Shown here: positions 51,796-60,621 of the stretch, piece after piece
Numbering within the stretch: position 1 is the stretch's first letter
Layout: each line of letters starts with the position of its first letter
Assembly: GCA_934754375.1 (NCBI GenBank)
Contig: CAKVHT010000001.1
Coordinates: forward strand, 372,001 to 436,000
Source of the DNA: an uncultured Clostridia bacterium
GTDB taxonomy: Bacteria; Bacillota; Clostridia; Christensenellales; UBA1242
DNA: 64,000 nucleotides
Reading direction: 5' to 3'
Translations under genes and position numbers: made by a program
Notes under the pieces: generated by a model
Databases searched by the model: none
Told to the model about the DNA's origin: nothing
Seen by the model: the letters and a program-made list of their open reading frames with translations, nothing else

Positions 51796-52248
51796 ATGAA
51801 AGTTAGTGAAGTTGTAAAGGAACGCATTGCACCAATGTTTACAGGTGATATTCGACTTGTTGATGTTGACTATGAAAAACGCAATGACGGCATGCACCTT
51901 GTTGTTTACATTGATAAACCTACAGGCGTGTTGATTGAAGATTGTGTTGAAGTTAGCAGAATGATTGACCCTGTTTTAGATGAACTTAATCCAACAAACG
52001 ATGAAACATATTCACTTGATGTTTCAAGTTATGGATTAGACAAGCCTCTTAAATATGATTGGCAATTTAAAAAATACACTGGGGAAAAGGTTCAAGTTAA
52101 GCTTTATCGCAAAGTTGATAACAGAAAAGAGTTTGTAGCAAAACTTGTTGCAAGGGGCGAAAAATCAACACAATTTGATTTAAATGATGAAATTGTTACA
52201 GTATCAAATGCAGATATCGCTTATATTACACCATATATTGAGTTTTAA
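51796..52248 (+). CDS. rimP: Ribosome maturation factor RimP
   Basis: Acts in early 30S assembly. 150 residues: an N-terminal alpha/beta domain with HLVVYIDKPTGVLIEDC and VSRMIDPVLDE, then SLDVSSYGLDKPL, the family signature, and a C-terminal SH3-like barrel. The start is the ATG at 51796 with AAGGAGA; an upstream in-frame start at 51736 lies in the leader. First gene of the conserved rimP-nusA-ylxR-ylxQ-infB-rbfA-truB operon. Confidence 0.95.
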   Translation: MKVSEVVKERIAPMFTGDIRLVDVDYEKRNDGMHLVVYIDKPTGVLIEDCVEVSRMIDPVLDELNPTNDETYSLDVSSYGLDKPLKYDWQFKKYTGEKVQVKLYRKVDNRKEFVAKLVARGEKSTQFDLNDEIVTVSNADIAYITPYIEF

Positions 52249-52263
52249 GGAGAACTAGATAAA

Positions 52264-53388
52264 ATGATTAACAAAGATTTTTTTGAAGCATTAAAAGATT
52301 TAGAAGCTGAAAAAGGCATTAATGAAGAAGTTTTTATTTCAGCATTGGAACAAGCTTTAACAGCAGCATATAAAAAGAACAGTGGTATGGCAAAAAATGC
52401 ACAAGTAAAATTAGTGCCTGAAAAAAATACAATTAAAATTTATTCATATCGTACCGTTGTTGAAAATGTTGAGGATGAAGAAAAGGAAATTTCTTTAGAA
52501 GAAGCAAAGCAAATCAAACATAGTTATAAAATTGGTGATATGGTTATGCAAGAAGAAAGCACAAAAGATTTCAATCGTATTGCCGTTCAAACTGCAAAAC
52601 AAGTTATCACACAAAAAATCAAAGAAATTGAAAAACAATCTATTTATAAAGATATTGCTGAAAAAGAAGGTAAGTTGATTGTTGCCAATGTTAAACGTAT
52701 TGACGGCGAAAATGTTTACCTTGAAATTGGTGGCACAACTCTTGAAGGATTGCTTACAAAACGTGACATGTTGCCTACAGACAATTTCCACATTGGCGAC
52801 AGAATTAAGGTCTATGTCCGTTATATCAAAGATGATTTCCGCGGTGCTGTTGTTCAAGTTACACGTACTCACGCAAACTTTGTTAAACTTTTGCTTGAAA
52901 TGGAGGTTCCAGAACTTACAAATGGAGAAGTGAACATTGTTTCTATTGCCCGTGAAGCAGGTATGCGCACAAAGATTGCAGTTTCAACCACAGTGCCAAA
53001 CCTTGACCCAGTTGGTGCATGTATTGGCAACAAGGGTGCTCGTATAAATAATGTTATTAATGAACTTAATGGCGAAAAAATTGACATTATCAATTATAGC
53101 GAAAATCCAGCAGATTACATTGTTGCAGCATTAAGTCCAGCTGAAGTGTCCGAAATCACTGTTGACACTGTTGCGGGTGTTGCAAATGTTCAAGTGCCTG
53201 AAAACAAGTTGTCACTTGCAATTGGCAAAGGCGGTCATAATGTCCGTTTGGCTGCAAAACTTACAGGTTACAAAATTGATGTAAAACCTGCAATACATGC
53301 GCAAGAAAAGAAAACAAATGATGTTGTTGAAACAACTGGTGCAAGCATTGTGCTTGATGACGATATCTTTAGCGATATTGACGACTAG
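52264..53388 (+). CDS. nusA: Transcription termination/antitermination factor NusA
   Basis: RNA polymerase-binding factor controlling pausing and termination. 374 residues, the compact Bacillota form without C-terminal acidic repeats. N-terminal domain to about 125, S1 domain about 135-200 (GKLIVANVKRIDGENVYLEIGG, shown in part by NVKRIDGENVYLE), two KH domains about 205-345 (GACIGNKGARINNVINEL; LAIGKGGHNVRLA). AAGGAGAA upstream. Probably regulates its own operon through the leader hairpin. Confidence 0.97.
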   Translation: MINKDFFEALKDLEAEKGINEEVFISALEQALTAAYKKNSGMAKNAQVKLVPEKNTIKIYSYRTVVENVEDEEKEISLEEAKQIKHSYKIGDMVMQEESTKDFNRIAVQTAKQVITQKIKEIEKQSIYKDIAEKEGKLIVANVKRIDGENVYLEIGGTTLEGLLTKRDMLPTDNFHIGDRIKVYVRYIKDDFRGAVVQVTRTHANFVKLLLEMEVPELTNGEVNIVSIAREAGMRTKIAVSTTVPNLDPVGACIGNKGARINNVINELNGEKIDIINYSENPADYIVAALSPAEVSEITVDTVAGVANVQVPENKLSLAIGKGGHNVRLAAKLTGYKIDVKPAIHAQEKKTNDVVETTGASIVLDDDIFSDIDD

Positions 53389-53396
53389 GAGCAACT

Positions 53397-53654
53397 GTGC
53401 ATACAAAAACAGAAAGAAGATGTGTGGCATGCAGACAAGCTAAACTATCAAATGAAATGTTGCGTGTCGCACGTATAAATAGCGAATTTATTATTGATTT
53501 TAACCATAAAATTGGTGGTAGAGGCGCTTACGTTTGTAAAGATAAATCTTGTATATCTCAAACATTAAAAAAACACCTTTTAAACAAGGCTTTTAAAACA
53601 AATGTTGGTGAACAAATTTATTTGCAGTTGGGTGAATATGAACAAAACAATTAG
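53397..53654 (+). CDS. ylxR: YlxR (RnpM-type) RNA-binding protein
   Basis: 85-residue DUF448 protein. RRCVACRQAKLSNEMLRV near the start and GGRGAYVCKDKSC at about 41-53 are family signatures. In B. subtilis it binds the RNase P RNA and modulates its activity. The GTG start at 53397 follows AGGAG. Overlaps ylxQ by 17 nt. Confidence 0.93.
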   Translation: MHTKTERRCVACRQAKLSNEMLRVARINSEFIIDFNHKIGGRGAYVCKDKSCISQTLKKHLLNKAFKTNVGEQIYLQLGEYEQNN

Positions 53655-53931
53655 TTATTTAGGTTTTGCAAAAAAATCAGGTAGTTTGATAACTGGTCAA
53701 ACTTCACTTAAGATTTGCAAAAAAAAGTTATATTTAATTATGGTTTGTTGTTCTGCAAGTGATAATTTAAAAAACCTTGCAAAAAACCTTGGTGTAAAAC
53801 ATAATTGTCCAGTTATTGAAACAGCTGTCAAACTTGATACACTAATTACTGAAAAAGATATCAAAATTCTTGGTTTAACAAATCAAGAGTTAAGCAAAGC
53901 GATTGTTACATGTCAAGAAATACAAAAATAA
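53638..53931 (+). CDS. ylxQ: YlxQ, L7Ae-family protein
   Basis: 97 residues, L7Ae/L30e-like RNA-binding fold. ISYLGFAKKSGSLITGQTSL and a middle segment LIMVCCSASDN, comparable to the K-turn-binding L7Ae family. Role uncertain. The start is the ATG at 53638 (GGGTGA upstream, inside ylxR); the in-frame ATG at 53602 is unlikely. Constant neighbour of infB. Confidence 0.9.
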   Translation: MNKTISYLGFAKKSGSLITGQTSLKICKKKLYLIMVCCSASDNLKNLAKNLGVKHNCPVIETAVKLDTLITEKDIKILGLTNQELSKAIVTCQEIQK

Positions 53932-53976
53932 TTTCTTTTGGCATATATTAAATTTATATTAAGGAGAAAATTTAGA

Positions 53977-56646
53977 TTGGTAGAAAATAATAAACCGCAA
54001 GAATTTAATAGAGCAATAAAACAACTTCAATCAATGGTTAAAGACAAAATGTTGGTCAATTTAAGTGAAAAATATTATACACTTAAACTTGAAATGTCTG
54101 GAGTTATGCGTTCGGTTAAAGAAAAGGAATCTGCTTTGATTTTGAAAGCAAATGAGCCAAAGCCAGAACCTAAAGTTGAATCAAAACCAGAGCCAAAAGT
54201 AGAAGCTAAACCTGAAGTTAAAGTTGAACAAAAAGTTGAGCAAAAAACTCAACCTGTTGTTTCAGCGCCTAAAACAGAGAATAGACCTCAAAATTCTGGC
54301 AACTTTAAGCGTGATAACAACAACTACCAACCAAATAATAGCCAAAATTACAGACGTGATAATTATAACCAAAACAGCAACAATTATGGACAAAATGGTT
54401 ACAATCAAAACGGCAATCAAAGATATAACAATCGCCAAAATAATTATAACAATGGTGCTTATAACAACTTTAATCGTCAAAATGGATACAACAATCAAAA
54501 TGGACAAGGTTTTAATCGCCAACAAGGTCAAAATCGTCCATTTAACAACAATCGTCCAAACGGGCAAGGTCAACAAGGGTTTAATGGCAATCGTCCATTT
54601 AATCGACCAAATCCAAATTTCAAACCAGGTCAAAAACCAGGTTTTAATTCTGAAAATAAACGTCCAGCAATCAATTATGCTCAACCAGTTATAACTCAAA
54701 GCCCAGCACGCAATTTTGCAAACAATAAAAAGAAAGATAGTTCTCATTTTGAAGAAAAACGTGGCTATACTAAATATGATTTGCTTAAACGTGGCATGAT
54801 TGATGACGGCATTAATGAAGATAGGTCAGTAACACGCAAATTGCGCACTAAAAAGAAAGATATAACCGCTGAAACCGTCGACCGTCCAACTGGACCAGCA
54901 ATTATCACAACTGATAATATCACTGTTAAATTGTTAAGCGAAGTTTCAGGCAGACCAGTAAGCGAAATCATCAAAAAATTCATGCTTTTAGGTATGATGG
55001 TTACAATCAACTCAACAGTAGATTTTGCAACAGCGGAATTGGTTATGAGTGATATGGGTGTTGAACTTCAACAAAAACTTGACAAAACAGGCGAAGAAAA
55101 ATTGCTTGATTTGCAAAAGAATATTCGTTCATATAGCGATGAAGAAGCAGTTACTCGTCCGCCAATTGTTACAGTTATGGGTCACGTTGACCATGGTAAA
55201 ACAAGTTTGCTTGACTATATCCGCAAAACTAAAGTTACTTTGGGCGAAGCAGGCGGTATCACACAAGCAATCGGTGCTTATCGTGTGAATGTCAACAATA
55301 AATATATCACATTCATTGATACTCCAGGTCACGAAGCCTTTACTGCAATGCGTGCACGTGGTGCATCTGTTACAGATATTGCAATTTTGATTGTTGCTGC
55401 TGACGATGGTATAATGCCTCAAACTGTTGAAGCAATCAACCATATCAAATCAGCAAACATTCCAATGATTGTTGCAATCAACAAAATGGATAAACCTCAA
55501 GCAGACCCTGATAGAATTATGCAACAACTTGCAGAACATAATGTTTTGCCAGAAGCATGGGGCGGTGATGCTATCATTTGCAAAATTTCTGCAAAAACTG
55601 GTGAAGGTATTGACAAATTGCTTGAAACAATCCTTTTGGTTGCCGATTTGCAAGATTTGAAAGCAAATCCTAATATCCCAGCAATTGGCACAATCATGGA
55701 AGCAAAATTGGAAAAGGGTCGTGGTGCAATTGCGTCATTGATTGTGCGTGATGGCTCATTGCATGTGGGCGACACAATCGTTTCTGGCACATCTATATGT
55801 AAAGTTAAAGCCATGATTGATGAACATAACAAAGCAGTTAAAGTAGCAACACCATCTATGCCTGTTACAGTTTTGGGCTTTAATGAAGTTCCTGTGGCTG
55901 GCGAAACATTCACAGTTGTTGATGAAAAACTTTCAAAACAAATTGTTGAAGAACGCAAAGCAAAACAAAAAGAAGAATTGCTTAAGGGCAGTGGTGGCAA
56001 TACACTTGAAGATTTGATGCAAAAAACAAGTGAAAAAGATGTTAAAATCCTTAACATTGTGCTTAAAACTGATGTTAATGGCTCACTTGAAGCAATTAAG
56101 TCATCTATCATGAAACTTGTTAATGATGAGGTTAAAATCAATATTCTTCACAGTGGTGTTGGCGCAGTGAGTGAAAGTGACTTGATTCTTGCAAATGCTT
56201 CAAATGCAATGGTTATTGCATTTAACGTAAGCCAAGATAGCAAGGTTAAAGCCACCGCAGAGCGTATGAAGATTAAAATATATTCATACAAAATTATCTA
56301 TGAATTGCTTGACGAGATTGAACGTGTCATCAAAGGCATGAAAGAACCTAAATATGAAGAAGTTTATCTCGGTATGGCAGAGGTTAGAGCGGTATTTAAA
56401 CTTTCAACATCTGGCATTGTCGCTGGTTCATTTGTCCGTGATGGTAAAATTGTTCGTGGCGAACACGCAAAAATTTATCGTGGAGACAATCTTGTTGCAA
56501 CAACTGAAATTAAGTCATTGAAAATTGTTAAAGACGATGTTAAAGAAGCAGGCAAGGATAGAGAATGCGGTATTAAAACAACGTTTGACGATGTTGCTGT
56601 TGGCGATAGGATTGAATGTTTTACTTTAAAAAGGATTGATGAATAA
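53977..56646 (+). CDS. infB: Translation initiation factor IF-2
   Basis: GTPase that places initiator tRNA on the ribosome. 889 residues. G1 GHVDHGKTS at about 402, G3 DTPGHEA, G4 NKMD; domains II-IV follow normally. The start is TTG at 53977 (MVENNKPQEF), supported by AAGGAGAAAA at 53961-53970; a TTG at 53938 precedes that site. The N-terminal region has a Lys/Glu/Pro repeat (about 60-95) and then about 130 residues dominated by Asn, Gln, Gly, Arg and Tyr, an extreme low-complexity segment for this family. Confidence 0.97.
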   Translation: MVENNKPQEFNRAIKQLQSMVKDKMLVNLSEKYYTLKLEMSGVMRSVKEKESALILKANEPKPEPKVESKPEPKVEAKPEVKVEQKVEQKTQPVVSAPKTENRPQNSGNFKRDNNNYQPNNSQNYRRDNYNQNSNNYGQNGYNQNGNQRYNNRQNNYNNGAYNNFNRQNGYNNQNGQGFNRQQGQNRPFNNNRPNGQGQQGFNGNRPFNRPNPNFKPGQKPGFNSENKRPAINYAQPVITQSPARNFANNKKKDSSHFEEKRGYTKYDLLKRGMIDDGINEDRSVTRKLRTKKKDITAETVDRPTGPAIITTDNITVKLLSEVSGRPVSEIIKKFMLLGMMVTINSTVDFATAELVMSDMGVELQQKLDKTGEEKLLDLQKNIRSYSDEEAVTRPPIVTVMGHVDHGKTSLLDYIRKTKVTLGEAGGITQAIGAYRVNVNNKYITFIDTPGHEAFTAMRARGASVTDIAILIVAADDGIMPQTVEAINHIKSANIPMIVAINKMDKPQADPDRIMQQLAEHNVLPEAWGGDAIICKISAKTGEGIDKLLETILLVADLQDLKANPNIPAIGTIMEAKLEKGRGAIASLIVRDGSLHVGDTIVSGTSICKVKAMIDEHNKAVKVATPSMPVTVLGFNEVPVAGETFTVVDEKLSKQIVEERKAKQKEELLKGSGGNTLEDLMQKTSEKDVKILNIVLKTDVNGSLEAIKSSIMKLVNDEVKINILHSGVGAVSESDLILANASNAMVIAFNVSQDSKVKATAERMKIKIYSYKIIYELLDEIERVIKGMKEPKYEEVYLGMAEVRAVFKLSTSGIVAGSFVRDGKIVRGEHAKIYRGDNLVATTEIKSLKIVKDDVKEAGKDRECGIKTTFDDVAVGDRIECFTLKRIDE

Positions 56647-57008
56647 TGAAAAATGTTAGATTAGAGCGCATTAATGCAGAGTTGCGCAATGTGATTGCTG
56701 ATGTGATTGACAATCAATTGCGTGACCCTCAAATCAATGCAATGATTTGTGTGCATAGTGTTGATATTACACCAGATTTAGCGTATGCACGTGTTTATAT
56801 TTCATCAATTGGACAAACTCCACAGGATGAAGTTTTGGCACGAATCAAAGGTGCAGGTGGCTTTATACGTGGTGCTGTTGCAAAAAAGATAAAACTTCGC
56901 ATCATGCCAAGACTTGAATTTTACTTAGACAACAGTGAAGAATATGGCAGAAAAATTGATGATATTTTAAGCCATATAACATATTCAACAGAGGAAGATG
57001 ATGAATAA
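56646..57008 (+). CDS. rbfA: Ribosome-binding factor A
   Basis: KH-like factor for late 30S maturation. 120 residues. RLERINAELRNVIADVI at the start, DITPDLAYARVYIS (about 40-53) and FYLDNSEEYGRKIDDIL near the end are typical. Start overlaps the infB stop (TAATG); the end overlaps truB by 8 nt. Confidence 0.96.
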   Translation: MKNVRLERINAELRNVIADVIDNQLRDPQINAMICVHSVDITPDLAYARVYISSIGQTPQDEVLARIKGAGGFIRGAVAKKIKLRIMPRLEFYLDNSEEYGRKIDDILSHITYSTEEDDE

Positions 57009-57867
57009 TCTTGACCTTAAAGGTATTTTGCCAGTAAATAAGCCACAAGGTTGGACAAGTTTTGATGTCGTGAACAAAATCAAACATATATTCTACCAAA
57101 AAGGCTTAAAAATAGGTCATTTGGGCACACTTGACCCTATGGCAACAGGAGTTTTGCTTGTGACAGTTGGTAAAGCAACAAAGTTGTTTGATTTGATGCA
57201 ACAAAAGTCAAAAACTTATTTGGCAACTTTTGAATTTGGCTATGAGACGGACACTCTTGACGCAACGGGAACAAAAGTTTTTGAATCAGACAACCTGCCC
57301 ACGAGACAACAAATTGAAGCAGTTTTGCCAAGTTTTATTGGGCAAATTGAACAAATGCCACCTAAATATAGTGCTAAATCTATAAATGGTAAACGGGCTT
57401 ATGATTTGGCAAGGGCAAACCAACAATTTGATTTAAAACCTTGCAAAGTTAATATCTATAATTTAGATATCATTGATTTTGGCAAAAACTGTTTAACCCT
57501 GAAAATTGTGTGTGGCAGTGGTACGTATATAAGGGCAATAGGCAGAGATATTGCAGAAAAACTTGAAACTTTTGCAACCATGACAAGTTTGATAAGAACC
57601 GATATTGACAATTTTAACATAAAAAATTGTGTTGATATTCAATCAATAAATGAGCAGAACATTGCTGAAAACATGTTTAAAATTAAAAATGTGTTAAGTC
57701 AACCAGTTTTAAAATTGGAACAAACCGAAACTGGCAAAATATTGAATGGACAAAGTGTAAAAATTGAAAAAGAAGATGGTTTGTACCAACTGATAGGGGA
57801 TGATGATACTATTGCTTTGGTGCAAATTAAGGATTTTAATGCTAAAATGTCAATTTTTTTGGCATAA
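57001..57867 (+). CDS. truB: tRNA pseudouridine-55 synthase
   Basis: Isomerises U55 in the T-loop of tRNA. 288 residues. LPVNKPQGWTSFDVV, then the catalytic Asp at about 45 in GHLGTLDPMATGVL; VCGSGTYIRAIGRDI near 170 is also diagnostic. ATGs at 56998 and 57001 are both possible; 57001 has better spacing to GAGGA. Last gene of the infB operon; ribF and rpsO, which often follow, are not here. Confidence 0.96.
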   Translation: MNNLDLKGILPVNKPQGWTSFDVVNKIKHIFYQKGLKIGHLGTLDPMATGVLLVTVGKATKLFDLMQQKSKTYLATFEFGYETDTLDATGTKVFESDNLPTRQQIEAVLPSFIGQIEQMPPKYSAKSINGKRAYDLARANQQFDLKPCKVNIYNLDIIDFGKNCLTLKIVCGSGTYIRAIGRDIAEKLETFATMTSLIRTDIDNFNIKNCVDIQSINEQNIAENMFKIKNVLSQPVLKLEQTETGKILNGQSVKIEKEDGLYQLIGDDDTIALVQIKDFNAKMSIFLA

Positions 57868-57871
57868 ATGG

Positions 57872-57900
57872 TTGGCAAAATTGCCATCATATGCTAAACT
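57872..57900 (+). promoter_or_regulatory. efp promoter
   Basis: TTGGCA at 57872-57877, 17-bp spacer, TAAACT at 57895-57900 preceded by TGC. A palindrome TGGCAA-AA-TTGCCA (57873-57886) overlaps the -35. Confidence 0.65.
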
Positions 57901-57955
57901 ATAGTAGTTAAAATACAATGCTAAATAGCAAATATAATAAAAAGGAAAAAATTTT

Positions 57956-58534
57956 ATGATTACAGCAGGCGATATTAGAAAAGGTGTTATTTTTGATGAT
58001 GGCACTTCAACTGACCCTAAAAAACCAAGTTTGTTCTTGGTGGTTGATTTCCAACACGTAAAACCTGGTAAAGGTGCTGCGTTTGTTAGAACAACAATTA
58101 AAAACGTTATCACTGGTAAGGTTTTGGAACGTACTTACAACCCTAGTGAAAAAATCAATGACATTTCAATTGAACGCAGAGAAATGGTGTATTTGTACAA
58201 AGAAGGTGATTTGTACTATTTTATGGACAATCAAACTTACGACCAAATCCCATTCAACTATGAAAGTGTTAAAGATGTTTTAAACTTTGTTGTTGAAAAT
58301 ACAACATGCAATGTTCAATTCTACAATGGTCAACCAATCAATGTTGAAGCACCAATCTTTGTTGAACTTACAGTTACAAAATGTGACCCAGCAGTTCGTG
58401 GCGATACAGTTAAAACTGGTGGCAAACCTGTAACACTTGAAACAGGCTATACATTGTCTGTTCCTATGTTCGTAAACGAAGGCGACCGTATCCGTGTAGA
58501 TACTCGTACTGGCGAATATATGGAAAGATTGTAA
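57956..58534 (+). CDS. efp: Elongation factor P
   Basis: Relieves ribosome stalling at polyproline. 192 residues, three beta-barrel domains. The tip loop that carries a modified residue in other species is KPGKG, with Lys39; the C-terminal RVDTRTGEYMERL is conserved. AAAGGAAAA lies upstream of the ATG. Own promoter and terminator; located just before spoIIIA, as in B. subtilis. Confidence 0.96.
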   Translation: MITAGDIRKGVIFDDGTSTDPKKPSLFLVVDFQHVKPGKGAAFVRTTIKNVITGKVLERTYNPSEKINDISIERREMVYLYKEGDLYYFMDNQTYDQIPFNYESVKDVLNFVVENTTCNVQFYNGQPINVEAPIFVELTVTKCDPAVRGDTVKTGGKPVTLETGYTLSVPMFVNEGDRIRVDTRTGEYMERL

Positions 58535-58584
58535 GCCTAATTTCTCACAAATTTTGCTTAAAAATTAAATTTAAAGTCGAAAAA

Positions 58585-58614
58585 GCGATACCTTTGTGGT
58601 ATTGCCTTTTTTTT
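58585..58614 (+). terminator. efp terminator
   Basis: GCGATACC (58585-58592), loop TTTGT, GGTATTGC (58598-58605) with one G-T pair, then a C and nine Ts. Confidence 0.9.
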
Positions 58615-58641
58615 GTTATTTAAACATTTAGATTTTAATAT
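58613..58641 (+). promoter_or_regulatory. Possible spoIIIAA promoter
   Basis: TTGTTA at 58613-58618, at the end of the efp terminator T-tract, 17-bp spacer, TAATAT at 58636-58641. In other spore formers this operon is driven by sigma-E; I see no convincing sigma-E motif here, so this sigA-like call is tentative. Confidence 0.35.
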
Positions 58642-58649
58642 TTTTAAGT

Positions 58650-59555
58650 ATGTTGAAAGACTATTTAGATGCAGAGACTTATGGTTTGATTACAAAATAT
58701 TTCAATTTTTCAGATATAACTGAAATTAGAATGCGTATCAACCAAAAAATAATTGTTTGCGTAGGCAACAAAAAATTTTATTTGAAAAATAATGAGCAAC
58801 AATTTGTTCTTGTAACAAAAATAATGCTTGATAATTTTTTGCGTAGAATAAGTGAGAACTCTCTTTATGCTTATAATTCCAGTTTAATTCAAGGCTACAT
58901 AAGTTTACCAAAAGGTGTTCGTGTTGGTATTTGTGGCAGTTATGTTTTTGATAATGATAGATTGGTAACAGTAAAAGACATACAATCAGTAAATATAAGA
59001 ATCCCTCACCAAATCAAAAATTGCAGTTTGAACGCCTATGAGTTTTTGGTTGACGGAGAAGATGTTAAAAGTTGTTTGATTGTATCGCCACCTGGGGCTG
59101 GCAAAACAACGTTTTTGCGTGATTTTGTTTTTCAATTAAGTGAACACAATATATCAAAAAATGTTTTGATTGTTGATGAACGCAATGAAATTTGTTCATG
59201 CGTTGATGGCGAGCCAGCACTTGCATTAGGTGGATTTTGTGATATCATCGCAAACTGCAACAAGCATTTGGCTTTTAAAAATGGAATTAGAAGCATGAGT
59301 CCAGACATTGTGGTTACTGATGAATTGGATTTAGAAAAAGACCTTGATATTGTTAAAGAAGCATTAAATAGCGGGGTAAAAGTTATTGCAACAATACATG
59401 CCAAAGATGTCAACGAATTACGCCGAAAGGCAAGTTTTGAATCAGTTATCGAAGAAAAATATTTTTCAAGGTTTGTTGTATTGTCTAGCAATGACCATCC
59501 AGGTTGCTTGTCTGCAATTTTTGATGAAAAGTTAAATTGCATTTATTGCAGGTAG
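58650..59555 (+). CDS. spoIIIAA: Stage III sporulation ATPase SpoIIIAA
   Basis: Secretion-type ATPase of the SpoIIIA-SpoIIQ channel joining mother cell and forespore. 301 residues. Walker A PPGAGKTTFL begins at about 147; VDERNEIC and SMSPDIVVTDEL give the Walker B region; ATIHAKD near 250 is also conserved. No Shine-Dalgarno sequence precedes the ATG at 58650. First of eight consecutive spoIIIA genes. Confidence 0.94.
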   Translation: MLKDYLDAETYGLITKYFNFSDITEIRMRINQKIIVCVGNKKFYLKNNEQQFVLVTKIMLDNFLRRISENSLYAYNSSLIQGYISLPKGVRVGICGSYVFDNDRLVTVKDIQSVNIRIPHQIKNCSLNAYEFLVDGEDVKSCLIVSPPGAGKTTFLRDFVFQLSEHNISKNVLIVDERNEICSCVDGEPALALGGFCDIIANCNKHLAFKNGIRSMSPDIVVTDELDLEKDLDIVKEALNSGVKVIATIHAKDVNELRRKASFESVIEEKYFSRFVVLSSNDHPGCLSAIFDEKLNCIYCR

Positions 59556-59557
59556 TT

Positions 59558-60031
59558 ATGAAATGGATTTTAATTTGCATCTTGATTGTTGTGATTATGC
59601 TTATCGCATTTGCTTTGAGTGAGCAATACAAAGAAAAATATGACTTTTATCAAAACATGCAACAATTTTTATCACAACTGAAAATCAATGTGTCGTTTAA
59701 CCAAGATAAATTGGATAAGTTTTTACAATTACATGTTGGGAAAAAGTGTTTTAAAAACTTTGTTGCCGATTATCAAGTTTATTTAAAAACCAACAATTTA
59801 GATTTGTCAAATTTAACTTTGTTTGACCCTGATGAAAAAATAGAACTTACAACAATTATAAAAAATATTGGTAAATTTGATAAAGAAAACGAGCTGAAAC
59901 AACTTGACGGGTTTTTGTTATCTATAGATGAAAAACTTAAAACAGCAAAAGAAAACAAGGCAAAAATGTGCCCAATGATAATTAAATTATCATTATTATT
60001 TGCGCTTGCAATGGCAATTTTGTTGATTTAG
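59558..60031 (+). CDS. spoIIIAB: Stage III sporulation protein SpoIIIAB
   Basis: 157 residues. N-terminal membrane segment (about 3-20), a helical cytoplasmic region and a C-terminal membrane segment (about 141-157), resembling GspF-like secretion platform proteins. The start is the ATG at 59558, 2 nt after spoIIIAA; the 59537 start lies within that gene. Identified by layout and position as much as by sequence. Confidence 0.85.
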   Translation: MKWILICILIVVIMLIAFALSEQYKEKYDFYQNMQQFLSQLKINVSFNQDKLDKFLQLHVGKKCFKNFVADYQVYLKTNNLDLSNLTLFDPDEKIELTTIIKNIGKFDKENELKQLDGFLLSIDEKLKTAKENKAKMCPMIIKLSLLFALAMAILLI

Positions 60032-60039
60032 GGGGATTT

Positions 60040-60228
60040 ATGGAAATCATATTTAAACTTGCTGGTATTGGACTTATAACATCAATTGTAAACCAAATTT
60101 TAAAGTATTGTGGCAAAGAAGAAATTGCTTCGATAACAACACTTGCTGGCTTGATTATAAGTTTGCTTGTTGTGCTGGATTTGGTTCAGCAATTGTTTGC
60201 AACGGTTAAAACATTGTTTGTTTTTTAG
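60040..60228 (+). CDS. spoIIIAC: Stage III sporulation protein SpoIIIAC
   Basis: 62 residues, almost entirely two membrane helices (about 5-22 and 33-52) separated by CGKEEIAS. The typical start is IFKLAGIGLITSIVNQIL. GGGGGA precedes the ATG. Size and sequence match the SpoIIIAC/AD family, an integral part of the SpoIIIA channel. Confidence 0.92.
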   Translation: MEIIFKLAGIGLITSIVNQILKYCGKEEIASITTLAGLIISLLVVLDLVQQLFATVKTLFVF

Positions 60229-60234
60229 GTTGAT

Positions 60235-60621
60235 ATGACAATTTTGTTAAAGATTGTTGCTGTTGCGTTTGTTACAATTTTGGCTAACATTTTGGTTAAA
60301 CAAACAAAACCAGAAATTGCTTTGATTATAACAATTGTTGGCAGTATTTTGATAATTATCATGACAATAGACAGTTTAAAACAAGTGCTGTCAAACTTTT
60401 TTTCGATATTCAAAAAGACAGGTATCAACAGCAATCTTTTAACACCATTATTTAAAATTATAGCGATTGGATATATTGCTGAATTTGCGTCAAATATTTG
60501 CACAGATGCAGGGGCATCAAGTATTGCCGACAAAGTGCTATTTGCATCTAAAATCATAATCTTGATGATTTCTTTGCCGATAGTTACAACAGTTATAGAT
60601 ATGGTGGTTGGGTTGTTATGA
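60235..60621 (+). CDS. spoIIIAD: Stage III sporulation protein SpoIIIAD
   Basis: 128 residues with four hydrophobic segments; related to SpoIIIAC. GYIAEFASNICTDAGASSIADKV (shown in part by FASNICTDAGASS at about 83-95) is the diagnostic block. Ends in an ATGA overlap with spoIIIAE. Confidence 0.93.
   Translation: MTILLKIVAVAFVTILANILVKQTKPEIALIITIVGSILIIIMTIDSLKQVLSNFFSIFKKTGINSNLLTPLFKIIAIGYIAEFASNICTDAGASSIADKVLFASKIIILMISLPIVTTVIDMVVGLL

Noticed and set aside
54224..54694. 156-residue plus-strand frame within infB
   Set aside because: Out-of-frame reading of the low-complexity region; Ile/Thr/Lys runs reflect the repeats.
54262..54747. 161-residue open frame on the minus strand, rich in Ile/Val/Leu
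   Set aside because: It is the antisense of the Asn-rich repeat region of infB; its composition follows from AAC/AAT codons read backward. No ribosome binding site or promoter.
55497..56141. 214-residue minus-strand open frame inside infB
   Set aside because: Antisense shadow of a well-conserved GTPase region.
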